Origin: Chitinophaga silvisoli
GTDB taxonomy: Bacteria; Bacteroidota; Bacteroidia; Chitinophagales; Chitinophagaceae
Assembly: GCF_003412465.1 (NCBI RefSeq)
Contig: NZ_QTJV01000020.1
Span: forward strand, 32,359 to 96,358
Direction: 5' to 3'
DNA length: 64,000 bases
Positions 51,967 through 61,220 of the stretch are shown here, in pieces. The notes beneath the pieces were generated by a model. It had not been told where the DNA came from, did not search any database, and saw nothing but the letters and a program-made list of their open reading frames with translations. Every line of letters begins with the position of its first letter. The first letter of the stretch is position 1. A program made the translations under genes and the position numbers.

Positions 51967-52697
51967 GGTACTTCCTTACCCTAATTATTGGTATAGCCGC
52001 TGCGCTGTCTGTACAGGCACAGGATACTGCAGCTATTGCAAAAGCGATTAATATTTTCCGTCGGGTGCAGGCGAAAAGCCAGCAACAGCCGGTAAGTTTT
52101 GAAGTGAATTATACTTATTCCAATGAGTCTACACCCGGAACATTGCTGGATAGCCTGAAGGGAAAGATAGAGATAAGCGGAGAAAATTATCGTAGTACGC
52201 TGGATAATACTGAGACGATTCGTAATGCTAAATATAGCATTGTTTTGTTTAAAGAGGATAAGCTCATGTATCTGGCCGTGAACAGTAAATCAGCTTCTCC
52301 TGCTGATCCACTGGAGACATTGAATACATTACTGAAAGGTGCTACAAATAGTACATTCAGTTATCAGGAACGAAACACAATTATCAATGTTTTGTTTCCG
52401 GCGGGGGCTAATTGCAAACAGTTATCTATAACAATAGATACCGTCTCAAAAAGATTGTTATCCATGCAGTATATACTGAAAACAACCTTGTTAATGGGGG
52501 ACGAGATGAAGAATGAAGTGCCGGAAGGATATGAGGAATATGCACAGGTGAAAGCAAGCTTCTATAATTATAAAGACATACCAGTGAATGGCAGCCGTTT
52601 TGATGAGAAGGCATTCTTTTATAAAGATGGGGATGCATTTAAAGTGATGCCTGAATATGAGGATTATAACATTTTCGTCGGCACACCTGGACTGTAA
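51963..52697 (+). CDS. Exported 244-residue protein of unknown function
   Basis: The start overlaps the preceding stop by four bases (ATGA). A signal peptide (MRYFLTLIIGIAAALSVQAQ) is followed by a region with repeated beta strands (PVSFEVNYTYSNESTPGTLLDSLKGKIEISGENYRSTLDN, KYSIVLFKEDKLMYLAVN) that recalls LolA-like or DUF-type lipoprotein-carrier folds, though the match is weak. No lipobox. A lipid- or lipoprotein-chaperone role for the operon is possible, not shown. It is the third of three exported proteins before the giant gene. Confidence 0.6.
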   Translation: MRYFLTLIIGIAAALSVQAQDTAAIAKAINIFRRVQAKSQQQPVSFEVNYTYSNESTPGTLLDSLKGKIEISGENYRSTLDNTETIRNAKYSIVLFKEDKLMYLAVNSKSASPADPLETLNTLLKGATNSTFSYQERNTIINVLFPAGANCKQLSITIDTVSKRLLSMQYILKTTLLMGDEMKNEVPEGYEEYAQVKASFYNYKDIPVNGSRFDEKAFFYKDGDAFKVMPEYEDYNIFVGTPGL

Positions 52698-52732
52698 ATT
52701 TAAATACTATACCTAAGAAATAATTATTAATC

Positions 52733-55700
52733 ATGATGCTGGAAGTAGCTGCAAGGGGGAAAAAGACATTTGCTGCAGTCATGCTGGCCATACTGTACAT
52801 TGAGACAGTACTGCCAATGAATGCACTGGCGGCGGTGAGAAGCGAAGAACCTGTCAGAGCCATTGTCCCTGTTCCCGACAAGGCAAATAAGAATTTAATG
52901 CCGGTGGTCGTTAATAATGCCCCATACCACCCGGCGATCATTCGGACAAATTTAAAAGTTCTTCAACCGCAGGCAGAAGGTATGCAACCACGTTCAAAAG
53001 GTCTGCAACCTAAACCCGAAGATATCGGTGGCCCCGGCCAACCTGAAACCCAGGCATTCACCTCTGTGAATGGAGACAATTTAGTAGATCTCTTTTCCGG
53101 CGATTTCTCCTATAAGGTTCCTTTGATGGATGTAGGCGGTTACCCGATAGCACTGGGATATAACAGCGGCATCTCCATGGACCAGGAACCCAGCTGGGTT
53201 GGATTAGGCTGGAACATCAATCCAGGTACTATCACACGTAATATGCGTGGATTACCGGATGAATTTAACGGTGCCGATAGTATCCGGAAAGTACAGTATA
53301 TGAAGCCCGCAGAAAGCTGGGGTGTAAACCTGGGAGCAGGATATGAATTATTTGGAACACCTAGCGATAAAGCCAGGTCAGCCAGTGACTCTTCCTCTTT
53401 TGGAACTTTGGATTTCGGCATAGCCTTTACTTATAACAACTATAAAGGATATGGAATAGAATCTTCTATCTCTCCCGGATTGAATGCTGGTTCAAAGACA
53501 TTTCCCGGACTATCAGGTGGATTATCCCTGACGAATAGCTCTACAGATGGCCTTACATCAGGGGTATCCTTATTTTATAAGAAAAACGTAGCAGAAGCAG
53601 ACGAAAATAATACGGGGGGCGCCGCGACGGCTTCCATATCTGGTTCTTATAATACCCGTGCAGGGTTAAAAGACCTGCAGTTTTCCGTAGGAGACAGATT
53701 ATACCGGACAACCGGTAAAAATAACCCTACCGCCGGTTCCAGTGGCGCTTTTCAGTCAAATATATCTTTTGCCCGCCAGGCATACACTCCACAAATTACG
53801 TTCCCCTATACAAGTACTGCCTTTAGTTTTGCGGCCAAGGTGGGTTCTGTAGCAATATCATACCACCCATATATCCGCGCTGCCTATAACCATGCAAAGC
53901 AGGAAATTGCAGATGCAGATACTGCCCTTATATTGCCAGCATTCGGTTACCTGAACTATCAGAATGCTAATGGTAAACCCAGTTCACTCCTGGATTATAA
54001 CATCGAAAAGGAAATACCTTATCGTGAAAAGCCTGCAATTCCAACCATTGGTATTCCAGCTTACACCTATGATGTATTTGCTATTTCCGGAGAGGGCACG
54101 GGTGGAATGTTCCGCGCATATAGAGGTGATATAGGTTATGTGTATGATCACCAGATGAAAACAAAGGATGGGTCTTTAAGTGGTAGCATCGACCTTGGTT
54201 TTGGACAAACATTCCACTGGGGAGCCGATTTTAACCTTACACGTGCCAACTCTGAAAATGGGCCATGGACAACGTTGAATGCTATGGCAGCCGTTGCCCC
54301 ATTTAAAAATTCAAATGGCTTATACGAAGCTTCTTATTTCAGGAACCCTGGTGAAACTACTGTAAACGATAAAAGCTGGCAGAATGCATTAGGTGGAGAT
54401 GATGTAGTAGTGACCAGATTATACCAATCCAGCAAAAGTGATCCTGATATCTACGCAAAAAATTTGCTTGATAAATATAGGAACGATTCTCTCAAAGAAA
54501 CAGTTACTGTAACCAGCCGTACTTCCAGTAGATCAGTACGTGATAAACGTACGCAGGTTATTTCTTACCTGACAGCCGAAGAAGCCAGTACTGCAGGATT
54601 GTCTAAATATATTGATAACTATGGTGAAAACAAGTTCCCGCTGCAGAGTTGCGATATGACCTATCCTTCCGATCTTGACTCACAGGGATTGAGAGGAGAC
54701 TATTACAGCGGACAAGGTTTCGAAAGGTTTTTATTCTCCAAAACTGATAAGATTGTCAACTATGGTTCAACCATCGAGTTTCAGGCATCAGAACCTGCAG
54801 GTGAACCTAAAGTAAATACAAATTTCTCTGTTCGTTGGACCGGCAGATTGAAAACAGATGTCACAGGTAGATATGTGTTTTCCACCAGAACGGATGATGG
54901 GATTCGCTTATACCTCAATGACTCTCTTATTATTAAGAACTGGACAGGGAAACCTGCTGACTTTGAAGATACCGCTGTAGTAAACCTGGTAGCAGGGGAG
55001 AACTACAAGTTAGTAATGGAATATTTCCAAAAGAAAGAGAAAGCAATCGCCAAATTGCAATGGAGATTTGCTGGCCAGGCTACACAGGCTATTCCAACGC
55101 CGAATTTATATCTCGAATCGACGAAGACTTCTTTCCCAACCAGTGATGGTGCCATAGTAAGAGAAAAACGTGTAAATACTTTCCGCAAGAAAAATCATAT
55201 CTCCGAAATAGATGTGTTAAATCCAGATGGCCGTCGTTATATATATGGTGTACCTGTATACAATTTTCTGCAGAAGGACGTTACTTTCTCTGTAGATGCG
55301 AACAAAGGTGATAAGGCATCTGGTTTGGTAAGTTATGAGCATAATGTAGATAATACCGTCCGCAATCCAAATGGTAATGATAATTATTTCAGTAAGGAGG
55401 AAATGCCTGCTTATCCGCATAGCTTCCTGTTGTCAGCAATCCTGTCAGCCGATTATGTAGACCTCACCGGTGATGGTATTACACCTGATGACCCGGGAGA
55501 TGCCATTCGCTTTAACTATACTAAAATAGCTGATAAGAATAAACCTGATAAATGGCGCATACCTTATAATAATAAAGCAAATTATAACCAGGGTTTACAA
55601 ACAGATAACAGGGATGATAAGGGGAGCTATTTATATGGTGAGAAAGAATTGTGGTATCTCAATTCAATTGAATCCAAGAATATGATGGCTGTTTTTTGGG

Positions 55701-58700
55701 TGTCTAATCGAGAAGACTTACCGGGTATGGATGAGAATGGAAATGCGGAGGCAGCTGGCCAGCATAAGAAATTAGATTCTATCAAGTTGTATTCTAAATC
55801 AGATTACCTGAGCTATGGCAACAATGCTTTAGCTATCAAAACGGTACACTTCAGGTATAATTATTCCCTTTGTAATGGCGTGAACCCTAATAATGCCAAG
55901 GGGAAACTAACACTTGATAGTTTATGGTTTACCTACAATGGTAATCAACGAAAGGATACAAGTGCTTATGTATTTAGGTATAATTCTAATAATCCGGCCT
56001 ATCAGACTAACTATTACGATCGCTGGGGGAACTATAAAAATCCTTCCAGGAATCCCGGGGCACTCAATAATGCAGAATATCCGTATACACTGCAGGACAG
56101 TACGGAGGCTGCTACAAATGCTGCTGCTTGGACACTGGATCAGATCAAGCTTCCTTCCGGCGCAACAATGAAAGTTGATTATGAAAGTGATGATTATGCA
56201 TTTGTGCAGAACAGGCGTGCCGCTCAGCTATTCAGAATTGCAGGTTTCAGTGCTGGTATACCAAGCTCCCAGAGCAGTCTGAAAAATGAATTGTACAGTC
56301 TTACCAATGAACCTACATATGTAGGGATCAACGTTCCCAAACCAGTGAGCAGTAATCAGGAACTATATAGCCGCTACCTCGAAGGGATGGATACATTGTT
56401 CTTTAAGGTATTTGTAAAAATGCCTACTGATAAATTTGGTAGTGGAAGTGAATACGTAAACTGTTATGCTACGATAGAACCAGGTAATTATGGCTATTAT
56501 AATAATGGATTCTCTATCTGGTTAAAGCTGCAAACAGTAAACAAAGCAGGAGAAGTAGTGTCTGGAGGTTATAATCCGGTAGCAAAAGCCGCTATGCAAT
56601 TCCTTCGTCTGAACCTCCCATCCAAAGCATATCCTGGTTCTCAGACAGGTGATAACCTGACACCATTGGATGGTGCCAAAATGTTATTATCACAGGTGAC
56701 TAATCTCACAGAGATGCTCACAGGGTTTGATACAGATGCAAGAATAAAAGGTTGGGCGAAATCTTTTGATACTTCCAGATCATTTATTCGCCTGGCGAAC
56801 CCGTATCTGAAGAAATATGGTGGTGGGCTGCGCGTAAAGAGAATATCCATCTTTGACCACTGGAATGCGATGACCAAACAAAAAGAGGCGGTGTATGGAC
56901 AGGAATATATCTATACAACAACCCGTTCTATTAGGGGAGTTGGCGATTCAGTGACTATCAGTAGTGGTGTAGCCTCCTGGGAGCCTGCAATTGGTAGTGA
57001 GGAAAACCCATGGCGATTACCTATTCAATACAAGGAACAGGCAGCAGTATTAGCGCCTGTCAGTAGCGGGTATGTAGAAAGGCCACTGGGCGAATCTTTT
57101 TTCCCTGCTCCTGCTGTAGGTTATAGTAAAGTAAGGGTACGGTCTATTAATACCAAAAATAAGCGTTCAGCCAATGGATATGCGGAAACCAGTTTCTATA
57201 CCAGTTACGATTTTCCTACCATCACAGATAAAACGCCAATAGGAGATAATAAGAAGAGATTTAAACCAACATTGACCAACTTATTGAAAATTGATGCCAA
57301 GCACTATATGGGTGTCAGTCAGGGTTTCAAAGTTGAGTTGAATGACATGAATGGTAAGATAAAGTCCCAGGCAGTGTATAGTGAAACTGACCCGAATCAC
57401 CCAATTTCCTACACTGAAAATTATTATCATGTAGATGATCAGTCAGCAACTTTCAAGCATTTAAATAATACCGTGAAAGTCATCAATGATACTGGTTTTA
57501 TTGATGCTGCTGCATCTGTAGGTAAAGATGTTGAGCTGATGATGAGTATGCGTCAGCAGCGTTCAGTTACCAATGCCTATAATTTGAATATTAACTCCGA
57601 CGGTTGGGTGGTAGGAGCTTTCTTTGCTATAATACCAAGCTTACTCAATATCGCTCAGCGCGAGGAAACAATCTTCCGTGTACTCGGTACCACAAAAATA
57701 GTGAACCGTCATGGCCTGTTAGATAGTGTGGTTGTAAAAGACAAGGGAAGCCGGGTAGTAAGCCGCAATCTTGTCTATGATGGTGAAACGGGTGATGTGG
57801 TATTGACAAGTTCACAAAATGAATTTAACGATCCGGTATATCATTTTTCAGTTCCTGCGGGTTGGGCGTATGATGGTATGAGTGGTGCCTATAAAAATAT
57901 TGGTGCTACAGCCGATAACATAACTATCCGGGAGGGCAAAATCGTATCCGGGTTACCTGATACAACTATTGTCAAATATTTTGCAGCAGGCGATGAGATC
58001 CTGGTATATACCCGTCAGAAGACAGGAGGTACGGATTGTGATCCTGAAATTGCAACATGGCCCGCTTTAAGCAGACTCTATGCCGTTGATGCAAATGCAA
58101 TAAGTGGTGGTACGCCGGATCTTTATTTTGTAACGAAGGATGGAGCACCGTTTACCGGCAATAAAGTGACCATGAAAGTGACCCGTTCCGGCAGAAGGAA
58201 TATCGCTGCGGTAGCAGGAGAAATGACAATGCTGAATAATCCGATCGTTGGTGATACTGCATTGGTCATTAATGCTAACTCTGGTGTATTAAATGCAACT
58301 GCTACTGAATTCAGTCAGTTCTGGAAAGTAGCAGATAAAAAGAAAAAGGGCGCTGTTACAAGTTGTATAACGCAATCTTATGCATTATATAGTAAGGATT
58401 CCTGTGGCGTGCATGTATACGGTAACGATAGTACCGGTGCCTGGTACAAGGCACAGTGTGCGACAGGCAGAGTGTCCAATTATGTTTACTATCATATTGA
58501 TCGTGACATGTATTCCTCTACCGTAAGTCAACAGGCAGCAAATGATTCTGCAAAGAAAGCGCTGGATTCACTTGGCCCTGTATATGCTTCCAGGTTTAGT
58601 CCATGTTTATACCCTAATAAGGCGATTAGCAGAAACTATGTGAGGAATAATTGTCCTTCAGGTACAGTACCGGATACAACTACTTATACTGTTGCTTATG

Positions 58701-59578
58701 ATACGTATCGGGAAACTACCCAGGAACAGGCTGATGCAGATGCCGCAGCTGATACGGCCGCGAATGGACAGGCTTATGCAAATGCACATGGAAACTGTCT
58801 GACCTGCAATTTCTTTGTAGATAAGAAACCGGATTCTGAGGATATGCCATCATTTGCGATCATCGCTAAAAACGTTGAAACCGGAGTTTCCTATTCATTA
58901 GGAGGTAGTGAAGCAATTACCCGGTTCCCATTATGTAAGGCAATGCCAGAGGGGACTTACAAGCTGTTTATGTCTGCTATGGAACAGTGTTATGCATTTA
59001 CTGCTGACTCTGCACAGCATACACTTGTCAATGCATATAGTGACTCAGGTTTTATAGGCCATACGCCAATAAATGTAGCAGTGTCAAGATACCCAAGGAT
59101 CTATAATGATGCATTTACACTTACTGTTGGTAGGAATAATTGCGGTGCAGGGTATGTCGGCTCATCAGTTTCAGTAAATATTCCGGCAAACATAGCTTAC
59201 TCATATGTTTCTCAGGCGGAGGCCAGAAGTAAAGCAAGTGCTAATTATGAAAGTAGCTTACAAGCCACTGCTAATGCGCAGGGGATATGTCTTGATGCAA
59301 CACATCTGATAGTTCGGGTTCCGACTGGAAAAAATTCAGTACCCATTCAGCTAACCTATTCAACGGAAGGGGGTACTTCCACTACGAAACCTGTATTTAC
59401 ATTGAGTGATGCTACATATTCAGTAACACTTAGCCAGGCAATGTGGACTATAACTATAGCACCTATGAATAGTTCTGCAAACATCTCAATCAATGGAGGT
59501 GCTACTCAAACTATTACAGGTTCAACAACGTGGCATATCAGTGGTCCACCTCTTACTATTGATGTCTGGGCTCCTTGA
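52733..59578 (+). CDS. Rhs-like giant surface protein with PA14 and DUF5977 repeats (2281 aa)
   Basis: An N-terminal hydrophobic signal (KKTFAAVMLAILYIETVLPMNALA) is followed by a threefold LQP-rich linker and the opening block of Bacteroidota Rhs-like proteins: DLFSGDFSYKVPLMDVGGYPIALGYNSGISMDQEPSWVGLGWNINPGTITRNMRGLPDEF (residues about 118-175). A PA14-like sugar-binding domain covers about 650-790 (LRGDYYSGQGFERFLF, TRTDDGIRLYLNDSLII). Typical blocks KIVNRHGLLDSVVVKDKGS and NLVYDGETGDVVLTSSQNEFNDPVYHF follow near 1660-1700. DUF5977 repeats (YSSTVSQQAANDSAKKALD, YRETTQEQADADAAADTAANGQAYANAHGNC, SYVSQAEARSKASANYESSLQATANAQGIC) lie near 1890-2190. Exported and likely surface-exposed; no type IX C-terminal domain was recognised. 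The next two genes continue the architecture. Confidence 0.8.
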   Translation: MMLEVAARGKKTFAAVMLAILYIETVLPMNALAAVRSEEPVRAIVPVPDKANKNLMPVVVNNAPYHPAIIRTNLKVLQPQAEGMQPRSKGLQPKPEDIGGPGQPETQAFTSVNGDNLVDLFSGDFSYKVPLMDVGGYPIALGYNSGISMDQEPSWVGLGWNINPGTITRNMRGLPDEFNGADSIRKVQYMKPAESWGVNLGAGYELFGTPSDKARSASDSSSFGTLDFGIAFTYNNYKGYGIESSISPGLNAGSKTFPGLSGGLSLTNSSTDGLTSGVSLFYKKNVAEADENNTGGAATASISGSYNTRAGLKDLQFSVGDRLYRTTGKNNPTAGSSGAFQSNISFARQAYTPQITFPYTSTAFSFAAKVGSVAISYHPYIRAAYNHAKQEIADADTALILPAFGYLNYQNANGKPSSLLDYNIEKEIPYREKPAIPTIGIPAYTYDVFAISGEGTGGMFRAYRGDIGYVYDHQMKTKDGSLSGSIDLGFGQTFHWGADFNLTRANSENGPWTTLNAMAAVAPFKNSNGLYEASYFRNPGETTVNDKSWQNALGGDDVVVTRLYQSSKSDPDIYAKNLLDKYRNDSLKETVTVTSRTSSRSVRDKRTQVISYLTAEEASTAGLSKYIDNYGENKFPLQSCDMTYPSDLDSQGLRGDYYSGQGFERFLFSKTDKIVNYGSTIEFQASEPAGEPKVNTNFSVRWTGRLKTDVTGRYVFSTRTDDGIRLYLNDSLIIKNWTGKPADFEDTAVVNLVAGENYKLVMEYFQKKEKAIAKLQWRFAGQATQAIPTPNLYLESTKTSFPTSDGAIVREKRVNTFRKKNHISEIDVLNPDGRRYIYGVPVYNFLQKDVTFSVDANKGDKASGLVSYEHNVDNTVRNPNGNDNYFSKEEMPAYPHSFLLSAILSADYVDLTGDGITPDDPGDAIRFNYTKIADKNKPDKWRIPYNNKANYNQGLQTDNRDDKGSYLYGEKELWYLNSIESKNMMAVFWVSNREDLPGMDENGNAEAAGQHKKLDSIKLYSKSDYLSYGNNALAIKTVHFRYNYSLCNGVNPNNAKGKLTLDSLWFTYNGNQRKDTSAYVFRYNSNNPAYQTNYYDRWGNYKNPSRNPGALNNAEYPYTLQDSTEAATNAAAWTLDQIKLPSGATMKVDYESDDYAFVQNRRAAQLFRIAGFSAGIPSSQSSLKNELYSLTNEPTYVGINVPKPVSSNQELYSRYLEGMDTLFFKVFVKMPTDKFGSGSEYVNCYATIEPGNYGYYNNGFSIWLKLQTVNKAGEVVSGGYNPVAKAAMQFLRLNLPSKAYPGSQTGDNLTPLDGAKMLLSQVTNLTEMLTGFDTDARIKGWAKSFDTSRSFIRLANPYLKKYGGGLRVKRISIFDHWNAMTKQKEAVYGQEYIYTTTRSIRGVGDSVTISSGVASWEPAIGSEENPWRLPIQYKEQAAVLAPVSSGYVERPLGESFFPAPAVGYSKVRVRSINTKNKRSANGYAETSFYTSYDFPTITDKTPIGDNKKRFKPTLTNLLKIDAKHYMGVSQGFKVELNDMNGKIKSQAVYSETDPNHPISYTENYYHVDDQSATFKHLNNTVKVINDTGFIDAAASVGKDVELMMSMRQQRSVTNAYNLNINSDGWVVGAFFAIIPSLLNIAQREETIFRVLGTTKIVNRHGLLDSVVVKDKGSRVVSRNLVYDGETGDVVLTSSQNEFNDPVYHFSVPAGWAYDGMSGAYKNIGATADNITIREGKIVSGLPDTTIVKYFAAGDEILVYTRQKTGGTDCDPEIATWPALSRLYAVDANAISGGTPDLYFVTKDGAPFTGNKVTMKVTRSGRRNIAAVAGEMTMLNNPIVGDTALVINANSGVLNATATEFSQFWKVADKKKKGAVTSCITQSYALYSKDSCGVHVYGNDSTGAWYKAQCATGRVSNYVYYHIDRDMYSSTVSQQAANDSAKKALDSLGPVYASRFSPCLYPNKAISRNYVRNNCPSGTVPDTTTYTVAYDTYRETTQEQADADAAADTAANGQAYANAHGNCLTCNFFVDKKPDSEDMPSFAIIAKNVETGVSYSLGGSEAITRFPLCKAMPEGTYKLFMSAMEQCYAFTADSAQHTLVNAYSDSGFIGHTPINVAVSRYPRIYNDAFTLTVGRNNCGAGYVGSSVSVNIPANIAYSYVSQAEARSKASANYESSLQATANAQGICLDATHLIVRVPTGKNSVPIQLTYSTEGGTSTTKPVFTLSDATYSVTLSQAMWTITIAPMNSSANISINGGATQTITGSTTWHISGPPLTIDVWAP

Positions 59579-59608
59579 TAATTTTTCTTAACACTCCTGA
59601 TTAAATAT

Positions 59609-61216
59609 ATGAAACGATATATCCTCATAATGATCTATAGTTGTTTAATACTGGCAGGACCCAGCCTGTACGGACAATCATCCTGTACCTGCGAATGCCT
59701 CAAGCCACTGTTCGACTATCTGATCGCATCCAACCGTCTTCAGACAAAGGAAACAGACCACATCATCCTTGCATCTCTCCTTACAGATGCAAGGCGGGCT
59801 GGTTACGATGTCTCTTATTCCAGATGTGCTATTCTATATAAGAACATTAATAAGTACTTCTACGCTACATCTACAGCTACTTCCGGCACTACTTATAGTG
59901 CCAGGATCGGTGATTGTGAAGTCAATATTAATGCCACCAGCTCCGTAACTTTCAGCAATCTGATAAGTAATGCCTGCACCGGCACCGGCGAAACAGTGAC
60001 CTACCATCTTTCCGGTAGTAGTACCAACATCGCTACATTATCCATTGGTAATTGTTACACCTGCACAACTGCCGCTTCCGCCCTCTGTTACAGTGCTGTT
60101 ACCGACACCAGTGTAAACGCTTATACTTATGGGCTGGCAGGTAACTGGCGTCCCTCCAAAAGCTATGTCTACTATGGTAACCGTGCTGAAACCAATACGA
60201 CAACCGAAGTAGTGCTCAGGACCGGGGGAACTATATCTGCTTTTGCTCCATTCTGGAAAGTCGTTAACAAAAAATTGACTGCCCAGCAGGATACTACCCG
60301 TTGGGTGTGGAATAGCCAGACAACCCTCTATAACAAAAAGGGACTGGAACTGGAAACAAGAGATCCTTTAAACCGATATACCGCTGGCCTGTACGGTTAC
60401 CAGGATGCCATGATCATTGCCGCTACTCAAAATGCGCGCTACAGGGAAGCTACCTACGAAGGATTTGAAGACTATTATTATGGAGTACCTGCTTGTGATG
60501 AAGGCTGTAGCATCGGTCGTAACCTGGACTTTTCGGGATATAAATCATATATCACTACCGAAGCACCACACACTGGCAAATATAGTATACGTATACCCAA
60601 AGACTCAACAGTTGGTATCAGTGCCTCCATTGTACAGGCCGATAGTACTTCCCTGGGACTGACTTTTAATACAGGCACTAATCTCTGCACCAGTACGAAT
60701 GTTTTGAAAAGTATAAAAGCGACCCAGGATGCCCTGTTGCCAGTCTTCTCTCCAATAGCAGGCAAACAGATCGTAGTGAGTTGCTGGGTAAAAGAAGCAA
60801 AACCATGTGCTGGCGACACTTATGTGAACAATCGCCTTTCCATTGTAGTAAAACGTGCCGGTAATAGTGATACTACCTATACTCCTGGTCCTAAAGGCGC
60901 TATCATAGAAGGTTGGCAGCGTTATGAACAGGTCGTATCCCTGCCTGCCGGAAGTACCTCCTTATCCATCTATCTGAAATCGCTCAATAGTACAATTGTA
61001 TACCTGGATGATCTCCGGATTCACCCATACAATGCGAACATGAAATCCTTCGCATACGATCCGGGCAATTTAAGGCTGATGGCCGAACTGGACGAAAATA
61101 ACTATGCAACCTTCTTTGAGTATGATGATGATGGTACACTGATCCGTCAAAAGAAAGAAACGGAAAGAGGAATAAAAACAATTTCAGAAAGCAGAAACGC
61201 TCTGTTAAAAGAATAG
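59609..61216 (+). CDS. Mid-section of the Rhs-like surface apparatus (535 aa)
   Basis: Starts 30 bases after the giant protein. A signal peptide (MKRYILIMIYSCLILAGPSLYGQ) precedes a Cys-rich region (SSCTCECLKPLF), then the block FWKVVNKKLTAQQDTTRWVWNSQTTLYNKKGLELETRDPLNRYTAGLYGYQDAMIIAATQNARYREATYEGFEDY, a carbohydrate-binding-like beta-sandwich (TEAPHTGKYSIRIPKDS...QIVVSCWVKEAKPC...VVYLDDLRIHPY), and the closing NMKSFAYDPGNLRLMAELDENNYATFFEYDDDGTLIRQKKETERGIKTISESR. In related giant proteins these blocks sit in one chain; here they are a separate exported polypeptide. Function not established; likely a piece of a surface-displayed complex with its two neighbours. Confidence 0.75.
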   Translation: MKRYILIMIYSCLILAGPSLYGQSSCTCECLKPLFDYLIASNRLQTKETDHIILASLLTDARRAGYDVSYSRCAILYKNINKYFYATSTATSGTTYSARIGDCEVNINATSSVTFSNLISNACTGTGETVTYHLSGSSTNIATLSIGNCYTCTTAASALCYSAVTDTSVNAYTYGLAGNWRPSKSYVYYGNRAETNTTTEVVLRTGGTISAFAPFWKVVNKKLTAQQDTTRWVWNSQTTLYNKKGLELETRDPLNRYTAGLYGYQDAMIIAATQNARYREATYEGFEDYYYGVPACDEGCSIGRNLDFSGYKSYITTEAPHTGKYSIRIPKDSTVGISASIVQADSTSLGLTFNTGTNLCTSTNVLKSIKATQDALLPVFSPIAGKQIVVSCWVKEAKPCAGDTYVNNRLSIVVKRAGNSDTTYTPGPKGAIIEGWQRYEQVVSLPAGSTSLSIYLKSLNSTIVYLDDLRIHPYNANMKSFAYDPGNLRLMAELDENNYATFFEYDDDGTLIRQKKETERGIKTISESRNALLKE

Positions 61217-61220
61217 CCCT

